From assembly GCA_021784255.1 (NCBI GenBank), contig JAJXSZ010000214.1, forward strand, positions 1 through 5,142: a stretch of DNA of 5,142 nucleotides. The letters run 5' to 3'. The notes beneath the pieces were generated by a model that had not been told where the DNA came from, ran no database searches, and saw only the letters and a program-made list of their open reading frames with translations. Both the position numbers and the translations under genes were made by a program. Shown piece after piece: positions 1-5,142 of the stretch. The stretch comes from Pseudomonadota bacterium (GTDB lineage: Bacteria > Pseudomonadota > Alphaproteobacteria > Acetobacterales > Acetobacteraceae). How positions within the stretch are numbered: the stretch's first letter is position 1; each line of letters opens with the position of its first letter.

Positions 1-582
1 GTCGAGCGGGCCGTTGCCCGGACCCGTGTCGAACGCCAGCAACGCGTCGTCCGCGCCCAGCCAGGTGACGTTGCCGACGCCGCCGAGATTGAGCACCGCG
101 AGCGGGTGGGCGAGATCGTGCGCCAGAGTCTGGTGGTAGACCGGCGCGAGCGGGGCCCCCTCGCCGCCCGCCGCCACATCGGCGAGACGGAAATCGCACG
201 CGACGGGCAGGCCGCATGCGCGCGCCAGCAGCGCGGCGTCGCCGATCTGCCAGGTCCGCCGGCGCTGCGGCTGGTGCAGGATGGTCTGGCCGTGAAAGCC
301 GATCAGGTCGGTGGGCGCCGCGAGGGCACGGACCGCCTCGACATGTCGCTGCGTCAGCAATGCCGTCGCTTCGAGCAGGTCCGGATCGTCTGCCCGCAGG
401 CCCGCCGGGGCCCGGTCGAGCAGCCGGCGCAGCCGCGCGCGCAGCACCGGATCATAGGGCAGCGTGAGCGCGGAGCCGGTGGCGACGACACGCTCGCCAT
501 CGGTCTCGATCCAGGCCGCGTCCACGCCGTCGAGCGAGGTGCCGCTCATCAGCCCGATCGCGCGCAGGATTGGCCGGCTCAT
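1..582 (-). CDS. anmK: Anhydro-N-acetylmuramic acid kinase AnmK, partial (N-terminal 194 residues)
   Basis: AnmK is a cytoplasmic kinase that uses ATP to open and phosphorylate 1,6-anhydro-MurNAc, giving MurNAc-6-phosphate so that peptidoglycan turnover products can be reused. The window holds the first 194 codons; the family is about 370 residues, so the C-terminal half lies beyond position 1. Visible motifs are the phosphate-binding loop LMSGTSLDGVDAA (residues 11-23), GFHGQTILHQP (95-105), QIGDAALLA (112-120), CDFRLADVAAGGEGAPL (129-145), NLGGVGNVT (165-173) and FDTGPGN (184-190). Asp185 in the last motif matches the catalytic base of characterised AnmK proteins. The ATG at 580-582 places GLMSGTSLDG at its usual distance from the N-terminus. 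No clear Shine-Dalgarno sequence precedes it. The gene diverges from tyrS across a 50-base spacer. The reading frame is intact as far as it can be seen. Confidence 0.96.
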   Translation of the reverse strand, partial: MSRPILRAIGLMSGTSLDGVDAAWIETDGERVVATGSALTLPYDPVLRARLRRLLDRAPAGLRADDPDLLEATALLTQRHVEAVRALAAPTDLIGFHGQTILHQPQRRRTWQIGDAALLARACGLPVACDFRLADVAAGGEGAPLAPVYHQTLAHDLAHPLAVLNLGGVGNVTWLGADDALLAFDTGPGNGPLD

Positions 583-598
583 GGCGCGATGCTAAAGC
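570..598 (+). promoter_or_regulatory. Tentative sigma-70-type promoter for tyrS
   Basis: A weak -35-like TTGGCC (570-575) is followed after 17 bases by TAAAGC (593-598). TG at 590-591 gives an extended -10 arrangement. This is the only A/T-containing stretch upstream of tyrS and would start transcription about 25-30 bases before its ATG. It overlaps the first codons of divergent anmK. The matches are poor (4 of 6 and 3 of 6), so this is a guess from position and spacing. A 5-bp inverted repeat, GGCGC (583-587) with GCGCC (597-601), surrounds the -10 region. Confidence 0.2.
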
Positions 599-632
599 GC
601 CGCGCCCACCCCGACCAGAGTTGGAACCGACG

Positions 633-1874
633 ATGCCGACCGACGAATACCTGCACCAAGCGCGCGCGCGCGGATTCCTGCATCAGTGCACCGACGAGGA
701 AGGTCTCGCGGCAGCGCTGCGCGCCGGCATCGTCGCGGGCTATGTCGGGTTCGATTGCACCGCGGACAGTCTGCACGTGGGCAACCTCGTCGGCATCATG
801 AACCTGCGGCTGCTGCAGCGCTGCGGCCATCGGCCGGTGCCGCTGATGGGCGGCGGAACGACGAAGATCGGCGATCCGTCGGGCAAGGACGAGAGCCGGC
901 AGTTGCTCACGGTCGAGAAGATCGCCGAGAACATGGCGGGGATCCGCCGCTGCTTCGCCCCGTTCCTCAGCTTCGGCGACGGGCCGACCGATGCGATGAT
1001 GCCCAACAACGCCGACTGGCTCGACCAGCTCGGCTACATCGCGCTGCTGCGCGAGGTCGGGCCGCATTTCACCATCAACCGCATGCTGACCTTCGATTCG
1101 GTACGGTTGCGTCTCGAACGCGAGCAGGCGCTGACCTTCCTCGAGTTCAACTACATGATCCTGCAGAGCTACGATTTCCGCGAGCTGTTCCGCCGCCACG
1201 GCGTCGTGCTGCAGATGGGCGGCTCGGACCAGTGGGGCAACATCGTCTCCGGCGTCGACCTGGTACGGCGCATGGAAGGCGCGAGCGTCTTCGGCCTCAC
1301 CACACCGCTGATCACCACCGCGTCCGGCGCGAAGATGGGCAAGTCGGTGAGGGGCGCGATCTGGCTGCGCGCCGACCGGCTGGCGCCTTTCGACTACTGG
1401 CAGTTCTGGCGCAATACCGAGGACGCCGATGTCGGCCGCTTCCTCAAGCTCTTCACCGAACTGCCGCTGCCCGAAGTGGCGCGGCTCGAGGCGCTCGCCG
1501 GCGCAGAGATCAACGACGCCAAGGCGGTCCTGGCGACCGAGGCCACGGCGCTGCTGCATGGCCGCGAGGCGGCAGAGGCGGCGCACCAGGCGGCCCGCGC
1601 GGTGTTCGAGGGCGTCGGCGAGGCGGCGCCGCCGGAAGTGACGATCGGCGCCGCCGAGGCGGGCGACGGCGTTGCGATCTACCGGCTGTTGGTCCTGGCC
1701 AGGCTCGCCACCTCGAACGGCGAGGCACGCCGGCTGATCCGCGGCGGCGGCGCGCGGCTCGATGACCAGGCGATCGAGGACGAAACGATGCTGGTGGCGC
1801 GCGCGCGGCTCACCGAGGGCGTGAAGCTCTCCGCCGGCCGCAAGCAGCACCGGATGGTCAGGATTGCGGATTAG
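633..1874 (+). CDS. tyrS: Tyrosine--tRNA ligase (TyrRS), class Ic aminoacyl-tRNA synthetase
   Basis: TyrS charges tRNA-Tyr with tyrosine through a tyrosyl-adenylate and is essential for translation. The protein has 413 residues, against about 424 for E. coli TyrS. The Rossmann catalytic domain carries the tyrosine pocket and HIGH-type signature in YVGFDCTADSLHVGN (37-51, HVGN at 48-51). It also has YMILQSYD (174-181, tyrosine-binding), GGSDQWGN (196-203) and the KMSKS-type loop KMGKS (234-238). A connecting helical region follows. A C-terminal S4-like RNA-binding domain (about 347-410) contains LATSNGEARRLIRGGGARL. The same frame is open back to a TTG at 570, but the ATG at 633 is preferred: GGAA (623-626) lies 6 bases upstream, the protein then starts like other TyrS proteins, and the extra 21 residues would run across the spacer into divergent anmK. 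The TAG at 1872-1874 ends the gene. All catalytic motifs are intact. It is transcribed alone, convergent with the phosphatase gene. Confidence 0.98.
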   Translation: MPTDEYLHQARARGFLHQCTDEEGLAAALRAGIVAGYVGFDCTADSLHVGNLVGIMNLRLLQRCGHRPVPLMGGGTTKIGDPSGKDESRQLLTVEKIAENMAGIRRCFAPFLSFGDGPTDAMMPNNADWLDQLGYIALLREVGPHFTINRMLTFDSVRLRLEREQALTFLEFNYMILQSYDFRELFRRHGVVLQMGGSDQWGNIVSGVDLVRRMEGASVFGLTTPLITTASGAKMGKSVRGAIWLRADRLAPFDYWQFWRNTEDADVGRFLKLFTELPLPEVARLEALAGAEINDAKAVLATEATALLHGREAAEAAHQAARAVFEGVGEAAPPEVTIGAAEAGDGVAIYRLLVLARLATSNGEARRLIRGGGARLDDQAIEDETMLVARARLTEGVKLSAGRKQHRMVRIAD

Positions 1875-1880
1875 AGCAGC

Positions 1881-1926
1881 ATCCGACCAGATCGGATCCT
1901 CTGGTCGGATTTCCTGTTCCAGGAAA
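1881..1926. terminator. Tandem hairpins after tyrS: possible bidirectional terminator or small palindromic repeat
   Basis: A perfect 11-bp stem, ATCCGACCAGA (1881-1891) with TCTGGTCGGAT (1900-1910), has an 8-base loop. It is followed at once by a 7-bp stem, TTTCCTG (1910-1916) with CAGGAAA (1920-1926), with a 3-base loop; the two share base 1910. The first hairpin starts 6 bases after the tyrS stop codon. No long T-run follows on either strand, so intrinsic termination would be imperfect. The hairpins sit where two convergent transcripts meet, which suits a bidirectional barrier. AGAGCA is present at 1873-1878 and again at 1937-1942, flanking the pair, which would also suit a short mobile palindromic unit. 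The structure is seen; either function is inferred. Confidence 0.45.
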
Positions 1927-1948
1927 CTTAGATTTCAGAGCAACTTAT

Positions 1949-1964
1949 CTCCGGGCTGCCGGAG
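1949..1964 (-). terminator. Short GC-rich hairpin downstream of the phosphatase gene
   Basis: CTCCGG (1949-1954) pairs with CCGGAG (1959-1964) around a 4-base loop. Read on the minus strand it lies 58 bases after the phosphatase stop codon and is followed by an A/T-richer stretch, with no true T-run. It could help end the prs-gst-phosphatase transcript, possibly together with the larger hairpins further on. The remainder of the spacer (1965-2022) is Ala-codon-rich GC sequence containing the 8-base palindrome GCGGCCGC at 1994-2001. I see no gene there. Confidence 0.25.
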
Positions 1965-2022
1965 CCTGTCCGACGCTGGCCGCGGCAGGGGTTGCGGCCG
2001 CCGCGATGATGCCGAACCGCGA

Positions 2023-2598
2023 TTAATCCTGGCTGCCCGCGGGGTGCGACGCGGTGAGCGTCCAGCGTGAACCGGGCTCGCAGAAGAGCGGCACGGCGTT
2101 GGGCGTGCGCACATTGACCTCGAGCCCCATCGCCGAGCGGACGCCGCGGAACAGGGCCCCGTGGGCAACGACGAGGACCGGCGCGGGTTGCGCCAGCGCG
2201 CGATTGATCGCGCCGACCGCACGTGCCCGCAGGCCGGCAAACGTCTCGGCACCCTCGGGCGTGTAAGCACCCTCGATCCAACTGTCGTACCAGGTGCCCA
2301 TCGGCCGCCCTTCCTGCTCGCCGAAGCAGACTTCGCGCAGGTCCGCGTCGAGCTGCACCGCAAGACCCAGGGCCTCGGCGACGATATGGGCGGTGGTGAG
2401 GGCCCGGCCGAGCGGCGAGGCAACGATGGTGGCGATGCCGCGGCCGCGCAGCATGCCGCCCGCCGCCCGCGCCTGCGCGAGGCCGGTCGCGTTGAGCGGC
2501 ACGTCGGTGCTGCCCTGGGACAGCCCCTGCGCGTTCCAGTCCGTCTCGCCGTGGCGGAGGAACCAGAACGATCTGGCAACGACCCGCGCTGTCGTCAT
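2023..2598 (-). CDS. Histidine phosphatase family protein (phosphoglycerate mutase-like, branch 1)
   Basis: This is a 191-residue cytoplasmic enzyme of the histidine phosphatase superfamily, which moves phosphate through a phosphohistidine intermediate. The signature FLRHGETDWN (13-22) contains the nucleophile His16 with Arg15. SPLGRALTTA (61-70) supplies Arg65, LREVCFGEQEGR (87-98) the acid Glu89, and VVAHGALFRG (143-152) the second catalytic histidine, His146. The length suits the small phosphatases (alpha-ribazole phosphatase CobC, broad-specificity phosphatases) better than the 230-250-residue glycolytic GpmA mutases. The substrate cannot be read from sequence, and no cobalamin genes lie nearby to support CobC. 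The frame is open upstream, through the gst stop codon, to an ATG at 2715, with a GTG at 2634. The ATG at 2598 is chosen because AGGG (2606-2609) sits 7 bases ahead and the RHGET motif then falls close to the N-terminus. The gene follows gst by 46 bases and is probably last in the prs operon. Class call sure; function unknown. Confidence 0.92.
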   Translation of the reverse strand: MTTARVVARSFWFLRHGETDWNAQGLSQGSTDVPLNATGLAQARAAGGMLRGRGIATIVASPLGRALTTAHIVAEALGLAVQLDADLREVCFGEQEGRPMGTWYDSWIEGAYTPEGAETFAGLRARAVGAINRALAQPAPVLVVAHGALFRGVRSAMGLEVNVRTPNAVPLFCEPGSRWTLTASHPAGSQD

Positions 2599-2644
2599 CG
2601 CCGGGCCCTGAGCCGGATCGCCGGGAATGGTCACTGCGCTAATG

Positions 2645-3259
2645 TTACAGCCCCTCACGTTGCAGCACGCGCCCGACGGCAGGGCGCGCGAGGATGCGGT
2701 CGAAATGCGCCGCAAGGTTGGACGGAAGCGTCATGCCCAGGCGCCTGACGCCCCAGAACTCGACGAAGAACAACGCCGCATCGGCGATGGAGAAAGCGCC
2801 CAGGAGATACTCCTTGTCGGCCAGCGCCTGGTCGAAAGCCTGAAAGCCGGCGGCGACGATCTCCCGCCCGCGCGCCACGACCCGTTCGACATCGGCCTCG
2901 CCCGGAGCAAAACGTTCTGGGTGCAGGAGGCGCGAGAAACCCTGCATGTGGACGGTCGCGGTGACGTACTCCATCGCCTCCAGCGCGCGGGTCTGGGTTT
3001 CGATGTCGTCGGCCAGCAGCTTCGCCGCCGGATGGCTGCGCGCGAGCCAGAAGGCGATGGCGGGGAACTCGGTCAACAGCGAGCCGTCCTCGCGCACCAG
3101 CGCCGGCACCTTGCTCTTCGGGTTCAGCGCGCGGAACGCGGGCCGGAACTGGTCGCCCTCGCGCAGGTTGATCGCCGCCGCCTCGTAGGGCTCGCCGATC
3201 TCCTCGAGCAGAATGTGGATGCCCACCGAACAGGCGCCCGGCGCGTAGAAGAGCTTCAT
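2645..3259 (-). CDS. Glutathione S-transferase, beta-class-like
   Basis: This 204-residue protein matches the bacterial beta-class glutathione S-transferases (E. coli Gst has 201 residues), which conjugate glutathione to electrophiles or act in thiol-disulfide chemistry. The thioredoxin-like N-terminal domain opens MKLFYAPGACSVGIHI, with Cys10, the beta-class residue that can form a mixed disulfide with glutathione, and Ser11. NPKSKVPAL (46-54) carries the cis-proline loop that binds the glutathione backbone, and LLTEFPAIAFWL (61-72) holds Glu64. The helical C-terminal domain has VTATVHMQGFSRLLHPERF (99-117), with His104 aligned to beta-class His106, and the N-capping motif FSIADAALF (156-164) with Asp160. 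The ATG at 3257-3259 gives the canonical start; a G-run (3266-3270) lies 6 bases upstream. It is 17 bases behind prs on the same strand, so probably translated from the same message. The natural substrate is unknown. Confidence 0.94.
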   Translation of the reverse strand: MKLFYAPGACSVGIHILLEEIGEPYEAAAINLREGDQFRPAFRALNPKSKVPALVREDGSLLTEFPAIAFWLARSHPAAKLLADDIETQTRALEAMEYVTATVHMQGFSRLLHPERFAPGEADVERVVARGREIVAAGFQAFDQALADKEYLLGAFSIADAALFFVEFWGVRRLGMTLPSNLAAHFDRILARPAVGRVLQREGL

Positions 3260-3276
3260 CGGCCGCCCCCGGGGTT

Positions 3277-4209
3277 TCAGTCGAACAGCGAGCTGACCGA
3301 GCTCTCGTCGGAGATGCGCCGCATCGCCTCGGCGAGCAGCGGCGCGATCGAGATCTGGCGGACATTGTCGGCGAGGCGCATCGCCTCGGTCGCGAGGATG
3401 CTGTCGGTGACGGTCAGCATCTCGATGTTGGAGGAGGCGACCCGCGCCACCGCGCCGCCCGAGAGGACGCCGTGGGTGACATAGACCGACGCGCTCTTGG
3501 CGCCGCCGGCGATCAGCGCCGAGGCGGCGTTGACCAGCGTGCCGCCGGAATCGACGATGTCGTCGACGAGCAGGCAGTCGCGCCCGCGCACGTCGCCGAT
3601 GATGTTCATCACTTCCGAGATACCGGCCTGCTGGCGCCGCTTGTCGATGATCGCGAGGTCGAGCTTGAGGCGGGTCGCTATCGCACGCGCGCGCAGCACG
3701 CCGCCCACGTCGGGCGAGACGATCATCAGATCGCGCCCGGCGTAGCGCTGCTCGATGTCGCGGGTGAACAGGGGCGCGGCATAGAGATTGTCCACCGGGA
3801 TGTCGAAGAAACCCTGGATCTGGCCGGCATGCAGATCCATCGTCAGCACCCGGTTGGCGCCGGCCTCGGTGATCAGGTTGGCGACGAGCTTGGCGGAGAT
3901 CGGCGTGCGCGGACCGGATTTGCGGTCCTGCCGGGCATAGCCGAAATACGGGATCACCGCCGTCACCCGGCGCGCCGAGGAACGGCGCAGCGCGTCGCAG
4001 GTGATCAGCAGTTCCATCAGGTTGTCGTTGGCGGGATAGGACGTGGACTGGATGACGAACACGTCCTCGCCGCGGATGTTCTCGTGGATCTCGACGAACA
4101 CTTCCATGTCGGCGAAGCGACGCACGGAGGCCTTGGTGAGCGGAAGGTTGAGGGCTGCTGCCACCGCCTCGGCAAGCGGGCGGTTGGAGTTGCAGGCGAC
4201 GATCTTCAT
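3277..4209 (-). CDS. prs: Ribose-phosphate pyrophosphokinase (PRPP synthetase, class I)
   Basis: Prs transfers pyrophosphate from ATP to ribose 5-phosphate, making PRPP for purine, pyrimidine, NAD, histidine and tryptophan synthesis. It is cytosolic and forms hexamers in characterised homologues. The protein has 310 residues, within the usual 310-320. Visible are RRFADMEVFVEIHENIRGEDV (30-50; FADME and the Glu-rich strand are typical), the ATP-site segment PYFGYARQDRK (87-97), DLHAGQIQGFFDIP (125-138), SPDVGGVLRARAIA (165-178), the catalytic Lys-Arg of the flexible loop DKRR (189-192), and the PRPP-binding loop LLVDDIVDSGGT (213-224). The ATG at 4207-4209 is the family start, with GAGG (4214-4217) 4 bases ahead. 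It ends in TGA at 3277-3279. It leads a tight set with gst and the phosphatase gene. No regulatory element such as a purine operator or riboswitch is recognisable upstream. All key residues are intact. Confidence 0.98.
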   Translation of the reverse strand: MKIVACNSNRPLAEAVAAALNLPLTKASVRRFADMEVFVEIHENIRGEDVFVIQSTSYPANDNLMELLITCDALRRSSARRVTAVIPYFGYARQDRKSGPRTPISAKLVANLITEAGANRVLTMDLHAGQIQGFFDIPVDNLYAAPLFTRDIEQRYAGRDLMIVSPDVGGVLRARAIATRLKLDLAIIDKRRQQAGISEVMNIIGDVRGRDCLLVDDIVDSGGTLVNAASALIAGGAKSASVYVTHGVLSGGAVARVASSNIEMLTVTDSILATEAMRLADNVRQISIAPLLAEAMRRISDESSVSSLFD

Positions 4210-4266
4210 CGGACCTCGACCGGTTGGCGCGGCCGGTTCCTACCAATGTGGCGGGGGCCTGTCCAT

Positions 4267-4287
4267 GCGCCGCGGGCGCGGCGGCGC
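4267..4287. other. GC-rich inverted repeat in the spacer upstream of prs
   Basis: GCGCCGC (4267-4273) pairs with GCGGCGC (4281-4287) around a 7-base loop, in the 96-base gap between the lipoprotein stop codon and the prs start. No T-run follows on the minus strand. It could weakly separate the two genes or lie in the prs leader, or it may be a by-product of extreme GC content. I could not find a convincing promoter for prs in this gap; any such promoter may be GC-rich or lie inside the lipoprotein gene. Confidence 0.2.
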
Positions 4288-4305
4288 GCCACCGGGCGAG
4301 CGGCC

Positions 4306-5142
4306 TCAGGAGCCAGGCGCGGCGATGCCGATGCGGCGGTCGATCACCTGTTTCACCCCGGCCGCGGCCTCGTGCGCGGCATAGACGGCGACGTCGCCCC
4401 AGGCATGCGCGAGTGAGCCGTGCGGCACCGCGTTCACCTGCGTCACGTGGCCGGCGAGGCCGTGCCGGTCCGAGACTTTCCAGTCGATGGTGACGTTGTC
4501 GAGCCCGTGCGTCCCGGAAACCACATCGACACGGCCCGCGACCGTGAAATCGGCCCCCTTGGCCGCGGTCTGAACGACGGTCCCGAGGGCCGCGAGCTCG
4601 CGCGACATCTGCTCGTAGAGCGCGGTGTCGCCGTTGCCGGGCGCGCCTTCGACGGCCAGCAGGCGCAGACGGGCGGAGCGATTGAGCAGGCTGTGCGGGT
4701 CGGCCTTGCGCTCGGCGAGACTGATCGTGGAGAGCAGCGAGGCGATCCGCGGCGCGACGGTCTTGGCGATCGAGCCCAGCGTCACGGGATCACCGCGCTG
4801 CCAGGCGGCGGCCGGCACAGCGGGGGCGGAAACGGCGCCGTGCGGCTTGCCATGCCCATCCAGCACCGTGAACCGCGGCGTGACCTGCGCCGGGGCCGTT
4901 CCGGCGGGCGCCGGCGGCACGTCCACCGCCAGGCTCCAGTCGCCCTGGTGCGGCGGCCCGGCCTCGGCGGGAACGGTCTGGGCAACGAGCTGGGCGGCAA
5001 GCGCCTGCGCCAGCAGCGCGGCGCTGGCGGGCGGCAGGCCCGGGGGCGGCGGAACGGCAAGCCGCGCCGGCGGCGGCACTGCGAGCCGGGCGCCGGCCGC
5101 GCCGGGATGACCCGCGAAAGGCCGTGGCAACTCACCGCAGCC
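4306..5142 (-). CDS. Putative outer-membrane lipoprotein of unknown function, partial (signal peptide outside the window)
   Basis: The frame runs from the right edge to TGA at 4306-4308, giving 278 visible residues. A TTG at 5130 could be called as a start, but the frame stays open to the edge and the codons just before it read Gly-Cys-Gly-Glu. That resembles the end of a lipobox, so I infer that the signal peptide lies beyond 5142 and that the Cys at 5137-5139 is lipidated and becomes residue 1. Counting from it, residues 17-32 are two copies of ARLAVPPP in a Pro/Ala-rich linker. A mixed alpha/beta region follows, with VEGAPGNGDTALYEQMSREL, then ADFTVAGRVDVVSG, VTIDWKVSDRHG, and a C-terminal block HVTQVNAVPHGSLAHAWGDVAVYA ahead of a helix ending VKQVIDRR. 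From memory, similar proteins occur in Acetobacteraceae and related Rhodospirillales as hypothetical proteins. I assign no function. The gene lies 96 bases upstream of prs on the same strand. Confidence 0.8.
   Translation of the reverse strand, partial: GCGELPRPFAGHPGAAGARLAVPPPARLAVPPPPGLPPASAALLAQALAAQLVAQTVPAEAGPPHQGDWSLAVDVPPAPAGTAPAQVTPRFTVLDGHGKPHGAVSAPAVPAAAWQRGDPVTLGSIAKTVAPRIASLLSTISLAERKADPHSLLNRSARLRLLAVEGAPGNGDTALYEQMSRELAALGTVVQTAAKGADFTVAGRVDVVSGTHGLDNVTIDWKVSDRHGLAGHVTQVNAVPHGSLAHAWGDVAVYAAHEAAAGVKQVIDRRIGIAAPGS
5044..5091 (-). repeat. Tandem 24-bp duplication encoding ARLAVPPP twice
   Basis: Two adjacent 24-base units (5068-5091, then 5044-5067 in reading order) inside the lipoprotein gene encode the same octapeptide, ARLAVPPP. 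The units match at 19 of 24 bases, and all five differences are at third codon positions and silent. The repeat forms a short, rigid Pro-rich linker just after the presumed lipidated cysteine, where lipoproteins often carry a spacer that holds the folded domain away from the membrane. Confidence 0.7.

Noticed and set aside
660..672. Alternating GC tract near the 5' end of tyrS, with a similar one at 1797-1807, as possible Z-DNA
   Set aside because: Both simply encode Ala-Arg runs in a very GC-rich genome. Tracts of 11-13 bases are expected by chance here.
106..801. A 231-codon plus-strand frame opposite anmK running into tyrS
   Set aside because: It is the in-register antisense shadow of anmK and overlaps the true tyrS start. 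Its composition is biased and it has no family motif.
579..1850. A 423-codon open frame on the minus strand across tyrS
   Set aside because: It lies in codon register with tyrS on the opposite strand, where G/C third positions suppress stop codons. Its translation is Arg/Ala/Gln-rich with no recognisable motif, while tyrS has every family signature.
3267..3274. CCCCGGGG palindrome in the prs-gst gap as a possible operator
   Set aside because: It is eight bases of pure G/C overlapping the gst ribosome-binding region, with no half-site spacing typical of an operator.
2627..3484. A 285-codon plus-strand frame opposite gst
   Set aside because: It is the antisense shadow of the gst frame and runs into prs. 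No motif or ribosome-binding site supports it.
3260..4246. Upstream extension of the gst frame through prs, suggesting a 533-residue fusion
   Set aside because: The extension is an out-of-frame translation of prs. The gst homology begins exactly at the ATG at 3259, and prs is complete and intact in its own frame.
3472..4416. A 314-codon plus-strand frame opposite prs
   Set aside because: It is in register with prs on the opposite strand; the Asp/His/Arg-rich translation mirrors prs codons.

Overview
The window is high-GC chromosomal DNA with dense genes, short spacers and strong G/C bias at third codon positions. The proteins look alphaproteobacterial. A member of the Rhodospirillales, perhaps Acetobacteraceae, is my best guess, based on the style of TyrS, Prs and the Ala/Pro-rich lipoprotein. 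That placement is inference from memory of the families, not from a search.

Layout from left to right. Positions 1-582 (minus strand) hold the N-terminal half of anmK, the anhydro-N-acetylmuramic acid kinase of cell-wall recycling, cut by the window edge. Fifty bases away and divergent is a complete tyrS (633-1874, plus strand), encoding tyrosyl-tRNA synthetase. A 148-base convergent spacer (1875-2022) carries back-to-back hairpins that look like a terminator or a small palindromic repeat. The rest is on the minus strand, read right to left: a proline-rich lipoprotein of unknown function cut at its N-terminus (4306-5142), then prs (PRPP synthetase, 3277-4209), a beta-class glutathione S-transferase (2645-3259) and a histidine-phosphatase family protein (2023-2598).

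The prs-gst-phosphatase genes are spaced 17 and 46 bases apart and probably form one transcript. The lipoprotein gene is 96 bases upstream of prs and may or may not be co-transcribed. Apart from the lipoprotein, this is housekeeping content: protein synthesis, nucleotide precursor supply, cell-wall recycling and detoxification.

I see no CRISPR array, tRNA, rRNA, insertion sequence, phage gene or defence system. The points most worth a second look are the uncharacterised lipoprotein with its duplicated proline-rich octapeptide, the palindromic element after tyrS, and the gst gene placed directly behind prs. I found no convincing new biological system.
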